From assembly GCA_003278535.1 (NCBI GenBank), contig QCEG01000001.1, forward strand, positions 1 to 64,000: 64,000 bases of DNA, in the 5' to 3' direction. This document shows, in pieces, positions 1 to 7,866 of this stretch. The position numbers and the translations under genes are program-made. Each line of letters begins with the position of its first letter. The first letter of the stretch is position 1. The notes beneath the pieces are model-generated. The model searched no databases, was not told the DNA's origin, and worked only from the letters and a program-made list of their open reading frames with translations. The DNA comes from Prochlorococcus sp. AG-355-N18 (GTDB lineage: Bacteria > Cyanobacteriota > Cyanobacteriia > PCC-6307 > Cyanobiaceae).

Positions 1-3000
1 CAAGATATAACAGTTACTGTTAATCCAATGGATGATCCCACAGTTATAACTGGTGGGACCTCAGGAAGTGGAGATGAAGACGGGGGTCCTATTACAGGAA
101 AGATAGAAGTAACTGAGGTCGATGGTTTAACTAACGATACTCCCTATGCTGTGACATCAGATGGAGCTAATGGAACAGCAACTATCGATGGAGATGGTAA
201 CTGGACTTATACCCCGGATGCAGATTTCAACGGAACAGATTCATTTACGGTGACTATCACCGATGATGATGGCAATACTAAAACTCAAGATATAAATATC
301 ACTGTTAGTGCCGTAAATAATCCAACAGTTGTGACTGGTAATACTTCAGGAAGTGGTGATGAAGATGGCGGTCTAATTAAAGGTCAAATAACAGCAACTG
401 ATCTTGATGGGATAACTAATAATTCTCCTTATGAAATAACTACTAATAGCCATAGCGGAGCTGCGACGATTGATTCTTTAGGTAATTGGGTTTACGAACC
501 TTATCTACATCAATATGGTACCGATATTTTTACGGTAACTATAACTGATGATGATGATAATACTCAGACACAAGATATAACAATCACAGTTAATGAAGTT
601 GATGATGTAACAGTGATTACAGCTGGAATTACGGGCAGTGGGAATGAAGATGAAGGGGCAATCACAGGCAAAATTACTGCTTTTGACATAGAAGGTTTAA
701 CTAACGATGATCCATATGATGTAACAACAGATGGAACCAATGGAACTGCAACTATTGATGCGGATGGAAACTGGAGTTTTATACCCGATGCGAACTTCAA
801 TGGAACAGATACATTTACGGTAACTATCACTGATGACGATAGTCATACAGAAAATCAGGAAATTAACCTAACAATTAATCCTACTGATGATCCGTTAGTG
901 CTAACTGGTGATATTTCTGGCAGTGGTAAGGATACTGATGGAATTATTTCTGGAAGATTAATTGCAACTGACCTGGTAGATGGATTAACAAATAATCTTC
1001 CATTTTCTATAACCACAGGCGCAACAAATGGAACAGCTGAAATTACTTCCGGTGGTTCTTGGAAATACACACCTAACCAAGCTTTTAATGGTAATGACAG
1101 CTTTACAGTAACCATTACTGATGACGATGGTCACACTTTAGATCAAGTTATTCAAATATCTGTTTCACCTTCAATTGTTTTGCATTCAGGATTATCCTAT
1201 GAAGAATCAACACCTTCAATTGTTGGAACTGCTGTTGCAGGAACAATAATTAAACTAATTTATAATGAAACAATAGTCGGAACATCAAAGACTGACAATA
1301 ACGGATATTTTTCAATAATACCTTCTGTCAATCTCTTAGAGGGAGATAATCTTATAACTATTACTTCCTCTGATTCTGAAAATAATGTTCTTTCATCAAT
1401 TGAACATACTCTTTCCATTCAAATACCAGATCCAGAATTAAACCTACCTACAATTATTGGCCCTGATGACACACTGGTAACTATTTATGAAAATAGTAAG
1501 TTCGTAAATTCATTTAGTTCAAATAAAGATGTTAATTGGTCACTTTCAGGAATTGATTCAAACCTTTTTGAGATTTCTAATAATGGTGCACTTTCATTTG
1601 TAAATAGTCCTGACTATGAATTTCCAGCAGGAGGAGAAAATGATGATAGTAATGCCTATACCCTTACAATAAATGCTAAAGATGATGATAATAATACTGT
1701 TTCCTCTGATTTAATAATTTCTGTTTTAGATAGGGAGGATACACCATCAATTATTAGTGAAATATCTTCAGATGATTTTGACATAACAGATGAGGATTTA
1801 CCCAATGTCGTAGTTGATATTCCAGTTGTAATTGAAAATGAGAATTTTGAAATTTCTATTGAAGGAGGAAAGATTAAAGATAATACCTCTCTTATTCTCA
1901 AAACAGTTTCCGAAACTGCTGCTGATAGTGCAAAAGATTTAGGAATAACTATTAACGATAAGTCTATTGCTTATGAAGTAGAGACCACTAACGAATTTAT
2001 ATCTACCCTTGTTGGTTTAGATTTGGTTGGAAGTGATTTTAATTTGGAATCTAATAACAATGAACAAATTGATAATTTAAAACTTAGTTTTTTAAGTATT
2101 GATGAAAACGAAAATGTAATAGATAATAGTTATGACCCTATTACTGGATATGGAGCTTTATTTTATGATCTCCATGATAATGATGGTATTGCTGATACCT
2201 TAAAATTTATTACTAATGATGGTGGTACTGGAGATAATGATGATGTAATAAATAGTTTCATTGATGAAAACTCAACGTCTGGTTATTCAATTCTTGATAC
2301 TAAATTTGAAGGGGAAATCAGTTCTACCATACTAAAATATACCGATTCTGATAATAGTTCTGTAACTGCCAATTCTAATTTAATCGCAATACTCGACCAA
2401 AATACATTAACTAGTACATCCGATGAGATTGGTTATATCGCATTAAATCCTGGTGAAAACTTCTATGAATTAACTTATGAGCAATTTATGGATAGGTATA
2501 GAGTCCTCTACCATACACTAGAAAATACTGATGTAAATTATGGAAGCGATCCTTCTGCGCTATTTAAGAGAGAAATTGTAATTGGAAATGATCAATCACT
2601 TATTTTATATAAAATCACTGATGGTTCAACAAATGAATTAACTTCGCTTGAAGATAATAAACTATCACTTCTTTCCTCTAATGCAATATCAAATGAAACA
2701 GCAAAATTAATTTCTACAGATAATTTGGTAATTGATTTAACACCAACTGATGCTGCCTTTGGAATTGAGCAATTTATATGCAAAGAACAATCAAGGGCAC
2801 CAATTTTTGATTTTAGAAATCTAGAAAACTTCCAAATTACAGCAAGATTAGAGGTATCAAGAGAGGCAAATTATGATACTACATTAGGTTTCTATAAAAT
2901 TCTTGATGCAGAGGGTACCGTTTTAGATCCTGTTACTGGTTCAATTATTAGTACTTCCAGTGATGCTTATCATGATGCAGCATTAAATGATTTGAATAAA

Positions 3001-3303
3001 GTAAGCTTTGGCCCAACCCATTCAGAATCTACTTTTTATGTTGATGATGATGTGGATGCATTCTTCGATATTGATATTAATGATTTTTCATTAATAGCAC
3101 CTTATGCGACAGTTATAGGCGAAGGGGGAATAGAGAGAACCTACTTTGCTTTCGATACAGTCAACAATTCAAATCATGGATCAAATATGAGTCACTTTAA
3201 AGTGTTTGGAGATAATGTGTTAGGTGTAGAGGATTCAATGGGTGGTGGAGATAACGATTTTGATGATTTGTTAATTCATTTGACCATAGAAAACATAGTT
3301 TAA
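1..3303 (+). CDS. VCBS/cadherin-like repeat surface protein, 3' part
   Basis: The frame is open at base 1 and the residues before the first ATG (position 28) already match the end of a repeat unit, so the gene begins upstream. The visible 1,100 residues hold four VCBS-type repeats of 95 residues, each ending in a FTVTITDDD-type strand rich in Asp (Ca2+-binding in this family). An Ig-like segment follows (about residues 385-460), then a cadherin-like segment (480-570) and a long acidic region. The C-terminus GVEDSMGGGDNDFDDLL resembles DUF4114, usual at the end of secreted repeat proteins. It is probably an exported or cell-surface adhesin-like protein. Its ligand and secretion route cannot be read from this fragment. 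It is convergent with the small genes that follow. Confidence 0.85.
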   Translation, partial: QDITVTVNPMDDPTVITGGTSGSGDEDGGPITGKIEVTEVDGLTNDTPYAVTSDGANGTATIDGDGNWTYTPDADFNGTDSFTVTITDDDGNTKTQDINITVSAVNNPTVVTGNTSGSGDEDGGLIKGQITATDLDGITNNSPYEITTNSHSGAATIDSLGNWVYEPYLHQYGTDIFTVTITDDDDNTQTQDITITVNEVDDVTVITAGITGSGNEDEGAITGKITAFDIEGLTNDDPYDVTTDGTNGTATIDADGNWSFIPDANFNGTDTFTVTITDDDSHTENQEINLTINPTDDPLVLTGDISGSGKDTDGIISGRLIATDLVDGLTNNLPFSITTGATNGTAEITSGGSWKYTPNQAFNGNDSFTVTITDDDGHTLDQVIQISVSPSIVLHSGLSYEESTPSIVGTAVAGTIIKLIYNETIVGTSKTDNNGYFSIIPSVNLLEGDNLITITSSDSENNVLSSIEHTLSIQIPDPELNLPTIIGPDDTLVTIYENSKFVNSFSSNKDVNWSLSGIDSNLFEISNNGALSFVNSPDYEFPAGGENDDSNAYTLTINAKDDDNNTVSSDLIISVLDREDTPSIISEISSDDFDITDEDLPNVVVDIPVVIENENFEISIEGGKIKDNTSLILKTVSETAADSAKDLGITINDKSIAYEVETTNEFISTLVGLDLVGSDFNLESNNNEQIDNLKLSFLSIDENENVIDNSYDPITGYGALFYDLHDNDGIADTLKFITNDGGTGDNDDVINSFIDENSTSGYSILDTKFEGEISSTILKYTDSDNSSVTANSNLIAILDQNTLTSTSDEIGYIALNPGENFYELTYEQFMDRYRVLYHTLENTDVNYGSDPSALFKREIVIGNDQSLILYKITDGSTNELTSLEDNKLSLLSSNAISNETAKLISTDNLVIDLTPTDAAFGIEQFICKEQSRAPIFDFRNLENFQITARLEVSREANYDTTLGFYKILDAEGTVLDPVTGSIISTSSDAYHDAALNDLNKVSFGPTHSESTFYVDDDVDAFFDIDINDFSLIAPYATVIGEGGIERTYFAFDTVNNSNHGSNMSHFKVFGDNVLGVEDSMGGGDNDFDDLLIHLTIENIV
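31..1170 (+). repeat. four 285-bp tandem coding repeats
   Basis: Repeat units start at 31, 316, 601 and 886, each with a DDP/NNP-TV-x-TG motif, giving a period of exactly 285 bp (95 codons). The best conserved DNA lies in the FTVTITDDD segments. The first unit is preceded by the tail of another, so the array extends upstream of the window. Confidence 0.9.
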
Positions 3304-3304
3304 A

Positions 3305-3460
3305 TTATTTTATTTCACACAATTTAAAGGAATGTAATTCATAAAATGAATCTTCAAATATTACTTTAAGAAAATAAGGAATATTTATACTCTCGAGAAA
3401 ACTATATAATCTTAAAGAATTTTCTTCGCTGTAAGTTGTAACCTTAGCAAATATTGGCAT
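3305..3460 (-). CDS. small hypothetical ORF or gene remnant (51 aa)
   Basis: Reads M-P-I-F-A-K-V-T... to a stop at 3305-3307. The same frame stays open about 13 codons upstream of this ATG to an in-frame stop near 3498, and composition looks coding throughout. A second frame with protein-like composition lies just upstream. It may therefore be an intact short gene or the tail of a frameshifted one. No family recognised. It is convergent with the surface-protein gene, ending 2 nt from its stop. Confidence 0.35.
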   Translation of the reverse strand: MPIFAKVTTYSEENSLRLYSFLESINIPYFLKVIFEDSFYELHSFKLCEIK

Positions 3461-3689
3461 ACCATCATTAGAACCAACTTTTTTTAATTCCTCAAATTAG
3501 ATAATTGAGTTAATACCTTTACAAGATGACAAAGATAATTGATATGTTGCAGGTTCTATCAAAAATATAAATTCGCATTTAAATGTAAAGTGGAAAATTA
3601 ATAAAGCTTTCAATAGTAAGTCTTATTCTCATATACCTAATAAAAGAAAAGATTGTATAAAAAAAATAAAACTAATTAAATATTAATTC

Positions 3690-4190
3690 TTATAGATCAT
3701 TACATCTTTCATTTATTGCTTTTAATAAAAGATTCACTCCATTCTTATTCCCTTGAAGAGAAAATGCTTCCTTTTCAAGAATGTAGTGATTAATATCATA
3801 GTTTCTAATAAGATGTGCTTGAATTTCATTTTTTATAAATGGACTTAGAGAAAATTCGTACCCGATTGGAGTTAGTTCTTTATTAGGACAGCTTTGAGCT
3901 GCATGAGTAGCTTCATGAAGAATAGTCTGCCGACCGATACCTAACTCAAATGTAATAGGAGAAATCCACAAAGTTTTGCTTTTATTCTGAAATAATCCAT
4001 AAACACCTTTTTTAGGTGGAATTTCAAACTTTATCTTAAATCCTTTCGTTTTCAGAAGGTTAATTAATGGTCTTAACTCATCAAAGATATATACGTATTT
4101 ATCCTCTAAAACATGATTTTTAGCATTGGTTTTAATAGTTGTAAAAAATAAACATAAGAAAGCCGCATAAAGAAAGCAAAAGGTTTTCAT
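3690..4190 (-). CDS. exported HExxH-motif protein (putative zinc peptidase-like)
   Basis: 166 residues. The N-terminus (MKTFCFLYAAFLCLFF..) is a signal peptide or membrane anchor, so the product is probably periplasmic. Residues 92-96 read HEATH, an HExxH zinc-binding motif in the context QTILHEATHAAQS, typical of small M48/DUF-type metallopeptidase-like proteins of cyanobacteria. The third ligand could be one of several downstream Glu/His residues and cannot be assigned. The start ATG overlaps the stop of the upstream 57-aa gene (ATGA), so the two are probably cotranscribed. Substrate unknown. Confidence 0.7.
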   Translation of the reverse strand: MKTFCFLYAAFLCLFFTTIKTNAKNHVLEDKYVYIFDELRPLINLLKTKGFKIKFEIPPKKGVYGLFQNKSKTLWISPITFELGIGRQTILHEATHAAQSCPNKELTPIGYEFSLSPFIKNEIQAHLIRNYDINHYILEKEAFSLQGNKNGVNLLLKAINERCNDL

Positions 4191-4360
4191 TTATATAGTC
4201 TGTTTGAAACAATCAAAAGCAATAACCAAGACAAAGAAGCACTAATTCCAACTGAGTAATCCTGCTTCAAAAGTTCTACAACCGCAACTGTGCTTGCTGC
4301 AATGGTCAGCCCTTTTAAAGCTGGTTTAGACAATGACTCGAAGAAATTTAATTTAGCCAA
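4187..4360 (-). CDS. small membrane protein upstream of the HExxH gene (57 aa)
   Basis: TTG-started frame. The C-terminal half is a hydrophobic helix (SLSWLLLLIVSNRLYK). Its stop overlaps the start of the HExxH protein by the ATGA arrangement, which supports translation and coupling. No family recognised. The start is uncertain because the frame is open a few codons further upstream without ATG. Confidence 0.5.
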   Translation of the reverse strand: MAKLNFFESLSKPALKGLTIAASTVAVVELLKQDYSVGISASLSWLLLLIVSNRLYK

Positions 4361-4602
4361 TAAAAAGTAACTAAATGCACTTCATTTTATATCGATTGTC
4401 AACCTTTTTAAAAATCTATTTCCTATTTGAGTAGCAAAAGACTTTGATCTCGTAACAGTTATCTAATGGGTATTTCTATTTTATGAATATGTGCATCAAG
4501 TACATTGGACTATTATTGATCCTTGGGATCGATTGGCGAATTATTCCAACCTTCTTGATTTGATAATAGAAAGGAGTGTAAATATTGTGTTTACTAAATT
4601 AC

Positions 4603-4649
4603 TTGACGATCCATTTCTAATGTAGTTATATTAATAGTACGCATGTATT
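4603..4649 (+). promoter_or_regulatory. promoter with LexA-like box for first DUF1651 gene
   Basis: TTGACG (4603-4608), an 18-nt spacer, then TATATT (4627-4632) look like -35 and -10 elements. Just downstream lies AGTACGCATGTATT (4636-4649), one base off the cyanobacterial LexA consensus RGTACNNNDGTWCB. The same arrangement occurs before the paralog at 7187-7232. A transcript from about 4640 would give a 17-nt leader to the ATG at 4658, or 37 nt to the ATG at 4677. Confidence 0.5.
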
Positions 4650-4657
4650 ACTAAGTA

Positions 4658-4957
4658 ATGACTTTAGGAGGAGCTAATGTTTGGACTAATTTTTCTTACG
4701 GTTATCGTAATGAGTCCCCAAGTGGTTGGTTGCTTAATCCAGACCGAAGCAGATTAATTTTATTTACAAGGAATAAAAAATCTCCACGAAATAGTATGAG
4801 AATTTTTGCTCATACATACTATGCAAATGATCTTGGTGAGCCAATGGCAATTAAATCATCAACTCAAATGTATTTGGATAATGCCTGGGATAAATGGCAT
4901 GACCTTCAATTAGAAGGATGGACTTTTGAAGAACTTGAATTACCTGAATCATCATGA
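4658..4957 (+). CDS. DUF1651 family protein, copy 1 (99 aa)
   Basis: The core from about residue 21 (SPSGWLLNPDRSRLILF ... YANDLGEP ... AWDKWHDLQLEGW) matches the DUF1651 family of marine picocyanobacteria, function unknown. The paralog at 7239-7529 shares the pattern (PTGWLFN ... LILFESY ... YANELGEP ... WDELVSGGW). The ATG at 4658 has no Shine-Dalgarno sequence. A perfect AGGAGG lies inside the gene at 4666-4671 and serves a different frame. The stop overlaps the next gene (ATGA at 4954), indicating an operon. Confidence 0.8.
   Translation: MTLGGANVWTNFSYGYRNESPSGWLLNPDRSRLILFTRNKKSPRNSMRIFAHTYYANDLGEPMAIKSSTQMYLDNAWDKWHDLQLEGWTFEELELPESS
4677..4757 (+). CDS. overlapping 26-codon hydrophobic sORF in +1 frame of DUF1651 copy 1
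   Basis: ATG 4677 follows AGGAGG (4666-4671) by 5 nt, the best ribosome-binding site at this locus. The peptide begins MFGLIF, is hydrophobic, has a Pro-Gln pair and a Gly-Cys pair, and ends at TAA 4755-4757. The second DUF1651 gene carries a +1 frame of exactly the same length and pattern. Translation is unproven; see findings. Confidence 0.4.
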   Translation: MFGLIFLTVIVMSPQVVGCLIQTEAD

Positions 4958-5094
4958 CTAACTTAAATCCAATCAAAAAAAAACTTTCAAGAGTAGATAG
5001 AAAGGTATCTGTCCAAGACCCCTCAAAATTATTAGCAGAATTTTTTAATGGTGTTGTTATTGAACTTGATGAAGAATATGAATATGAATCATAA
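4954..5094 (+). CDS. small hypothetical protein (46 aa)
   Basis: Begins in the ATGA overlap with DUF1651 copy 1. Basic N-terminus (NPIKKKLSRVDRK) and acidic C-terminus (ELDEEYEYES). It overlaps the next frame by 11 nt, so the three genes look like a translationally coupled operon. No family recognised. Confidence 0.6.
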   Translation: MTNLNPIKKKLSRVDRKVSVQDPSKLLAEFFNGVVIELDEEYEYES

Positions 5095-5236
5095 AGAATT
5101 GATAGATCAAGTTTCCGCAATTTTATTTAAACAAAGTGGGAAGTTAGAAAGCAGAAGGTCTTGGTTGGCAATGAGAAATTATCTTGAACAATTAGATAAA
5201 GAACAACTAAAATCCATGCTTAAGGATTACGGATGA
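5084..5236 (+). CDS. small conserved hypothetical protein (50 aa)
   Basis: The frame is open from 5048, but the ATG at 5084 (MNHKELIDQVSAILF..) is preferred because it leaves only an 11-nt overlap with the preceding gene; 5078 is the alternative. Helical and charged, ending LEQLDKEQLKSMLKDYG. It looks like a small soluble picocyanobacterial protein. Function unknown. Confidence 0.65.
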   Translation: MNHKELIDQVSAILFKQSGKLESRRSWLAMRNYLEQLDKEQLKSMLKDYG

Positions 5237-5383
5237 TTTAAGAATTCTAATAATGGATTTTCCGATATTTGGCAGTTTTCAAATTAAGAAAAAGATTTGA
5301 TTTTAAATTTAATCCTAAACAATTTTTTTATTAATCCTAAAGTCTTTTTCTGCTGAATTTTAATTTCTTATTAATATCATTAT

Positions 5384-5497
5384 TTATTTAGTTTTTATTT
5401 TTTTCTTAATTCTCAGAAAACCGTAAGTTGCAAAGCCAACCAAAAACATATCCAAGTAAATATGCCAAGTAGGAAAAATCTGGTGTAATAATTCCAT
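5384..5497 (-). CDS. small single-helix membrane protein (37 aa)
   Basis: The ATG overlaps the ligase stop codon by one base (TGATG), so it is last in the ligase operon. One hydrophobic helix (IYLDMFLVGFATYGFL) is followed by a Lys-rich tail (RIKKKIKTK), suggesting a membrane protein with a positive cytoplasmic tail. Function unknown. Confidence 0.6.
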   Translation of the reverse strand: MELLHQIFPTWHIYLDMFLVGFATYGFLRIKKKIKTK

Positions 5498-6246
5498 CAA
5501 CGTTTTATTGCTACTTGCCAATAAGGATAATCTGAATTTGATTTTTCTCTAATCAATTGTAATTTTCTAGAATTAATTTTTACTACTATTCCATCTGTTG
5601 GATATTTACTAAAAAGCTTCCCTTTTAGCCATTGTTTTCTAAATACTTGAACTTGGCTCGTAAAGTTGCATGAAATATCCTGAGGGATCATGAAGCCAAG
5701 CTTTGAAAGACTCTTTTTGGACTCATATTGGTTGAGTGTTGAATTAAGTATTTGAAATGCGCAGAAGCTAAGACTTTCAGAAAATCCTTCTTTAGCTCTT
5801 AGAAATCCAGAAGCTATTTTCTGGGAGATATTTGGACTTCGGTTGGGTGTGTATAATTCACCTCTGACTTGAAGAACTCCTCGTAAAGGGAGATTATTGG
5901 GAATGTCTGGGACTTTAATAAGTTTACTAGTAACGTCTGTCCCTTTTCTTGAAATTGCTTTCTCCAAGGTTCCATTCCTATATTGCAAAGCAACAGCACA
6001 ACCATCAATTTTCGGTTCAATTAATAATCTGGTATCTTCTAATAAACCTTTCAAAAATTCATCTATTGAATCCTTTTCTAATGAAGGTAAAACTAGTTTA
6101 TTTTTTTTTTGGAAGTAATCACAATTAGGGTTTGTTCTTAATAAATTTTTTTCAAGTTGGTCGAACTGCTTATCAGAAATTAAAGCATTACCATTTCTGT
6201 AGTTATCGTCATACCATTCAATTCGTTCTTCTAAATAAGTTTTCAT
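5497..6246 (-). CDS. compact NAD+-type DNA ligase (adenylation domain only)
   Basis: 249 residues resembling the nucleotidyltransferase core of bacterial LigA. The AMP-accepting Lys is in E-P-K-I-D-G (residues 77-82). Motif III is VRGELYTP (about 127-134), motif IV is PTDGIVVKI, and the protein ends with a motif V-like YWQVAIKR. The N-terminal part (WYDDNYRNGNALISDKQFDQLE) matches the NAD+-binding Ia region, which implies NAD+ rather than ATP. OB-fold, zinc finger, HhH and BRCT domains are missing, since full LigA is about 670 residues. It may be a minimal nick-sealing enzyme or an AMP-transferase with another role. It lies between two small membrane-protein genes with 1-nt overlap downstream and direct abutment upstream. 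Confidence 0.85.
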   Translation of the reverse strand: MKTYLEERIEWYDDNYRNGNALISDKQFDQLEKNLLRTNPNCDYFQKKNKLVLPSLEKDSIDEFLKGLLEDTRLLIEPKIDGCAVALQYRNGTLEKAISRKGTDVTSKLIKVPDIPNNLPLRGVLQVRGELYTPNRSPNISQKIASGFLRAKEGFSESLSFCAFQILNSTLNQYESKKSLSKLGFMIPQDISCNFTSQVQVFRKQWLKGKLFSKYPTDGIVVKINSRKLQLIREKSNSDYPYWQVAIKR

Positions 6247-6453
6247 TTAATACGATGGCTTAAGTTTTTGACTAGGTATCCAACTTGGTTTATCTATGAT
6301 CCATTTTTCTTTATCTTCATATTTAACAGTCCATAAAAGAAATGAAGAAATTTCTTTTAGAGTTTTGCCAACCAAATATCTTGTTTTTGGACTTATTGAT
6401 ATAAATCCAAATAATAAAATTATTAAAATAAGTTTAAACATGCCTTTAATCAT
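6247..6453 (-). CDS. small membrane protein upstream of the compact ligase (68 aa)
   Basis: An N-terminal hydrophobic segment (FKLILIILLFGFISI) is followed by a soluble tail with several Trp and Lys residues (KEKWIIDKPSWIPSQ). Its stop abuts the ligase start, so they are almost certainly cotranscribed. No family recognised. Confidence 0.65.
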   Translation of the reverse strand: MIKGMFKLILIILLFGFISISPKTRYLVGKTLKEISSFLLWTVKYEDKEKWIIDKPSWIPSQKLKPSY

Positions 6454-6484
6454 TTAAAAACTCAGCGTAATTTTTGCGAACTTT

Positions 6485-6742
6485 TTAATTAATACAATTC
6501 TTATAACCTTCAATCTTTGCTAATTCATCAACGTTCAAACCTGTTTCCTCTCGTAAAGTTTCTCCTATATCGTCCTTATTAAATTTAGTTAAAGCTCCTT
6601 TAGTAGAGTACTTAATACATAAGTTTTTGTATTTTGCTTCTTTTACAACAGGAGATAAATAAAAACCAAACAAGATGATAAAAACTCCATAGGTTACAAC
6701 TTTTCTATGGTTTTTCCACCATTCATAAAATTTATTGGACAC
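6485..6742 (-). CDS. membrane-anchored small protein (85 aa)
   Basis: One helix (VVTYGVFIILFGFYLSPVV), then a soluble domain with two Cys (LCIKYS and the C-terminal YKNCIN) that could form a disulfide outside the cytoplasm. Architecture and some spacing (PV-x-K-x-AK-x3-L-x-C) resemble the C-terminal half of the 145-aa protein at 45350-45787. It probably heads the ligase operon, 31 nt upstream of the next gene. Function unknown. Confidence 0.65.
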   Translation of the reverse strand: MSNKFYEWWKNHRKVVTYGVFIILFGFYLSPVVKEAKYKNLCIKYSTKGALTKFNKDDIGETLREETGLNVDELAKIEGYKNCIN

Positions 6743-6810
6743 GAAAAATAAATAATTAATTTCTATTTTAAATTGACTGCAACAAATTACTTTAGTAATT
6801 GAAGGATTGC

Positions 6811-7047
6811 TTAATTTATTGTTTTTTCATTAATAGATTTAAGCCAAGAATAATATCTTGATTTTCTAATCCTTTGCTCTTTCGAGACTAATCTATCCGC
6901 AGATTCTAGGGGTGATTCTCCTTTCTCAACTTTTGTTGTAATTGATATACCAAAACCTTTTGCTTCAATTTTTGCAATGCCACCCTCTAAAAAAAATAAA
7001 AAAGACCAACCTTTATTCCATCCTAAATAGAAGGGATTTCGATACAT
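6811..7047 (-). CDS. conserved small hypothetical protein (78 aa)
   Basis: Begins MYRNPFYLGWNKGWSFLFF and ends in a basic region (RIRKSRYYSWLKS). The aromatic N-terminal part may touch a membrane but is short for a full helix. No family recognised. The promoter must lie in 7048-7186, divergent from DUF1651 copy 2. Confidence 0.6.
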   Translation of the reverse strand: MYRNPFYLGWNKGWSFLFFLEGGIAKIEAKGFGISITTKVEKGESPLESADRLVSKEQRIRKSRYYSWLKSINEKTIN

Positions 7048-7186
7048 TGCGTTTTTCCGAATATACTCTTTTATGTTATTTTCCTTTTCAAGGTGTTACT
7101 TGTATACACTATTACCAAATAAGAAGTTTACGGCAGATTATTTTGGGAAGTAATTTTCGTATTTAAATAATTTTTTGGATGAATAC

Positions 7187-7232
7187 TTGACGTCCAGGAG
7201 TAGTACATTTATATTAATAGTACAGCTGTATT
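7187..7232 (+). promoter_or_regulatory. promoter with LexA-like box for second DUF1651 gene
   Basis: TTGACG (7187-7192), 17-nt spacer, TATATT (7210-7215), then AGTACAGCTGTATT (7219-7232), whose centre TACAGCTGTA is a perfect palindrome. The order and spacing copy the promoter at 4603-4649. The 14-mer is one base off the cyanobacterial LexA consensus. Confidence 0.5.
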
Positions 7233-7238
7233 GTCTTA

Positions 7239-7529
7239 ATGACATCAGGAGTAACTAATGTTCGGACTAATTTTTATAGTGGCAGCTTTATTGACACCCC
7301 AACTGGCTGGTTGTTTAACAAAAAAAGTGGTTTATTAATTCTTTTTGAGAGTTATAAGAAATCTCTATCTAATAATGTAAAAGTTTATACTCACCTTTTC
7401 TATGCAAATGAATTAGGTGAACCAGACCAACTTAAAAATTCAAGACTACATTCTATTGAGTGTGCTTGCGAAACATGGGATGAATTAGTTTCAGGAGGTT
7501 GGCAAATTGTTACTAGTAAATTCCACTAA
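7239..7529 (+). CDS. DUF1651 family protein, copy 2 (96 aa)
   Basis: Paralog of the gene at 4658-4957, with the shared core TPTGWLFN, LLILFESY, YANELGEP and WDELVSGGW. As in copy 1 the annotated ATG lacks a Shine-Dalgarno sequence, and an AGGAG inside the gene (7247-7251) precedes an out-of-frame ATG at 7258. Function unknown. The LexA-like promoter box suggests stress induction (inference). It is followed by a decayed-looking Cys-rich frame rather than the small genes found after copy 1. Confidence 0.8.
   Translation: MTSGVTNVRTNFYSGSFIDTPTGWLFNKKSGLLILFESYKKSLSNNVKVYTHLFYANELGEPDQLKNSRLHSIECACETWDELVSGGWQIVTSKFH
7258..7338 (+). CDS. overlapping 26-codon hydrophobic sORF in +1 frame of DUF1651 copy 2
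   Basis: ATG 7258 follows AGGAG (7247-7251) by 6 nt. The peptide starts MFGLIF, contains TPQLAGC and ends at TAA 7336-7338, the same length (26 codons) as the sORF in copy 1. The aligned peptides differ mainly by hydrophobic-for-hydrophobic changes. Translation is unproven. Confidence 0.4.
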   Translation: MFGLIFIVAALLTPQLAGCLTKKVVY

Positions 7530-7585
7530 TCATGTTTAAGGTAAATCTTGCAAAATGGGAATATCTAATAGAATCTATCCTATAA

Positions 7586-7765
7586 CGAAAACGTACAAAG
7601 ATTTGTATTGCTTGCAATCACTTTCGCTACAGCACTACAGAAACTTTTGCTACTGTCTTGATATGTCCAAGATACGAAAAACGTATACCAGAGGGTGATC
7701 ATTTACTTAAAGGTTGTGAATATTGGCAAAAAAATATGACTATATTTTCTCCTGAAGGATCTTAA
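7586..7765 (+). pseudogene. Cys-rich small protein frame without a normal start
   Basis: Open from just after TAA 7583-7585 to TAA 7763-7765. The product reads KICIACNHFRYS ... LICPRYEKRIPEGDH ... KGCEYW, with a CxxC pair and two further Cys like a small zinc-binding protein. There is no ATG, GTG or TTG before the first Cys pair; an ATT at 7601 is the only near-start. It is either decayed at its 5' end or uses a rare start. Downstream of DUF1651 copy 2. Confidence 0.45.
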
Positions 7766-7866
7766 TTATTATCCAATTAACCTTTTCTAGGTACAGATAT
7801 TTAATTATTTAAACAAAGCATTATTTTATACAACTTAAAAAAATCTTTTTAAGTAATTTGAGAATT

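Noticed and set aside
564..1115. Two minus-strand frames in the repeat region
   Set aside because: Open only because the repeated Asp/Thr codons lack stops on the other strand; the same shadow recurs in successive repeats.
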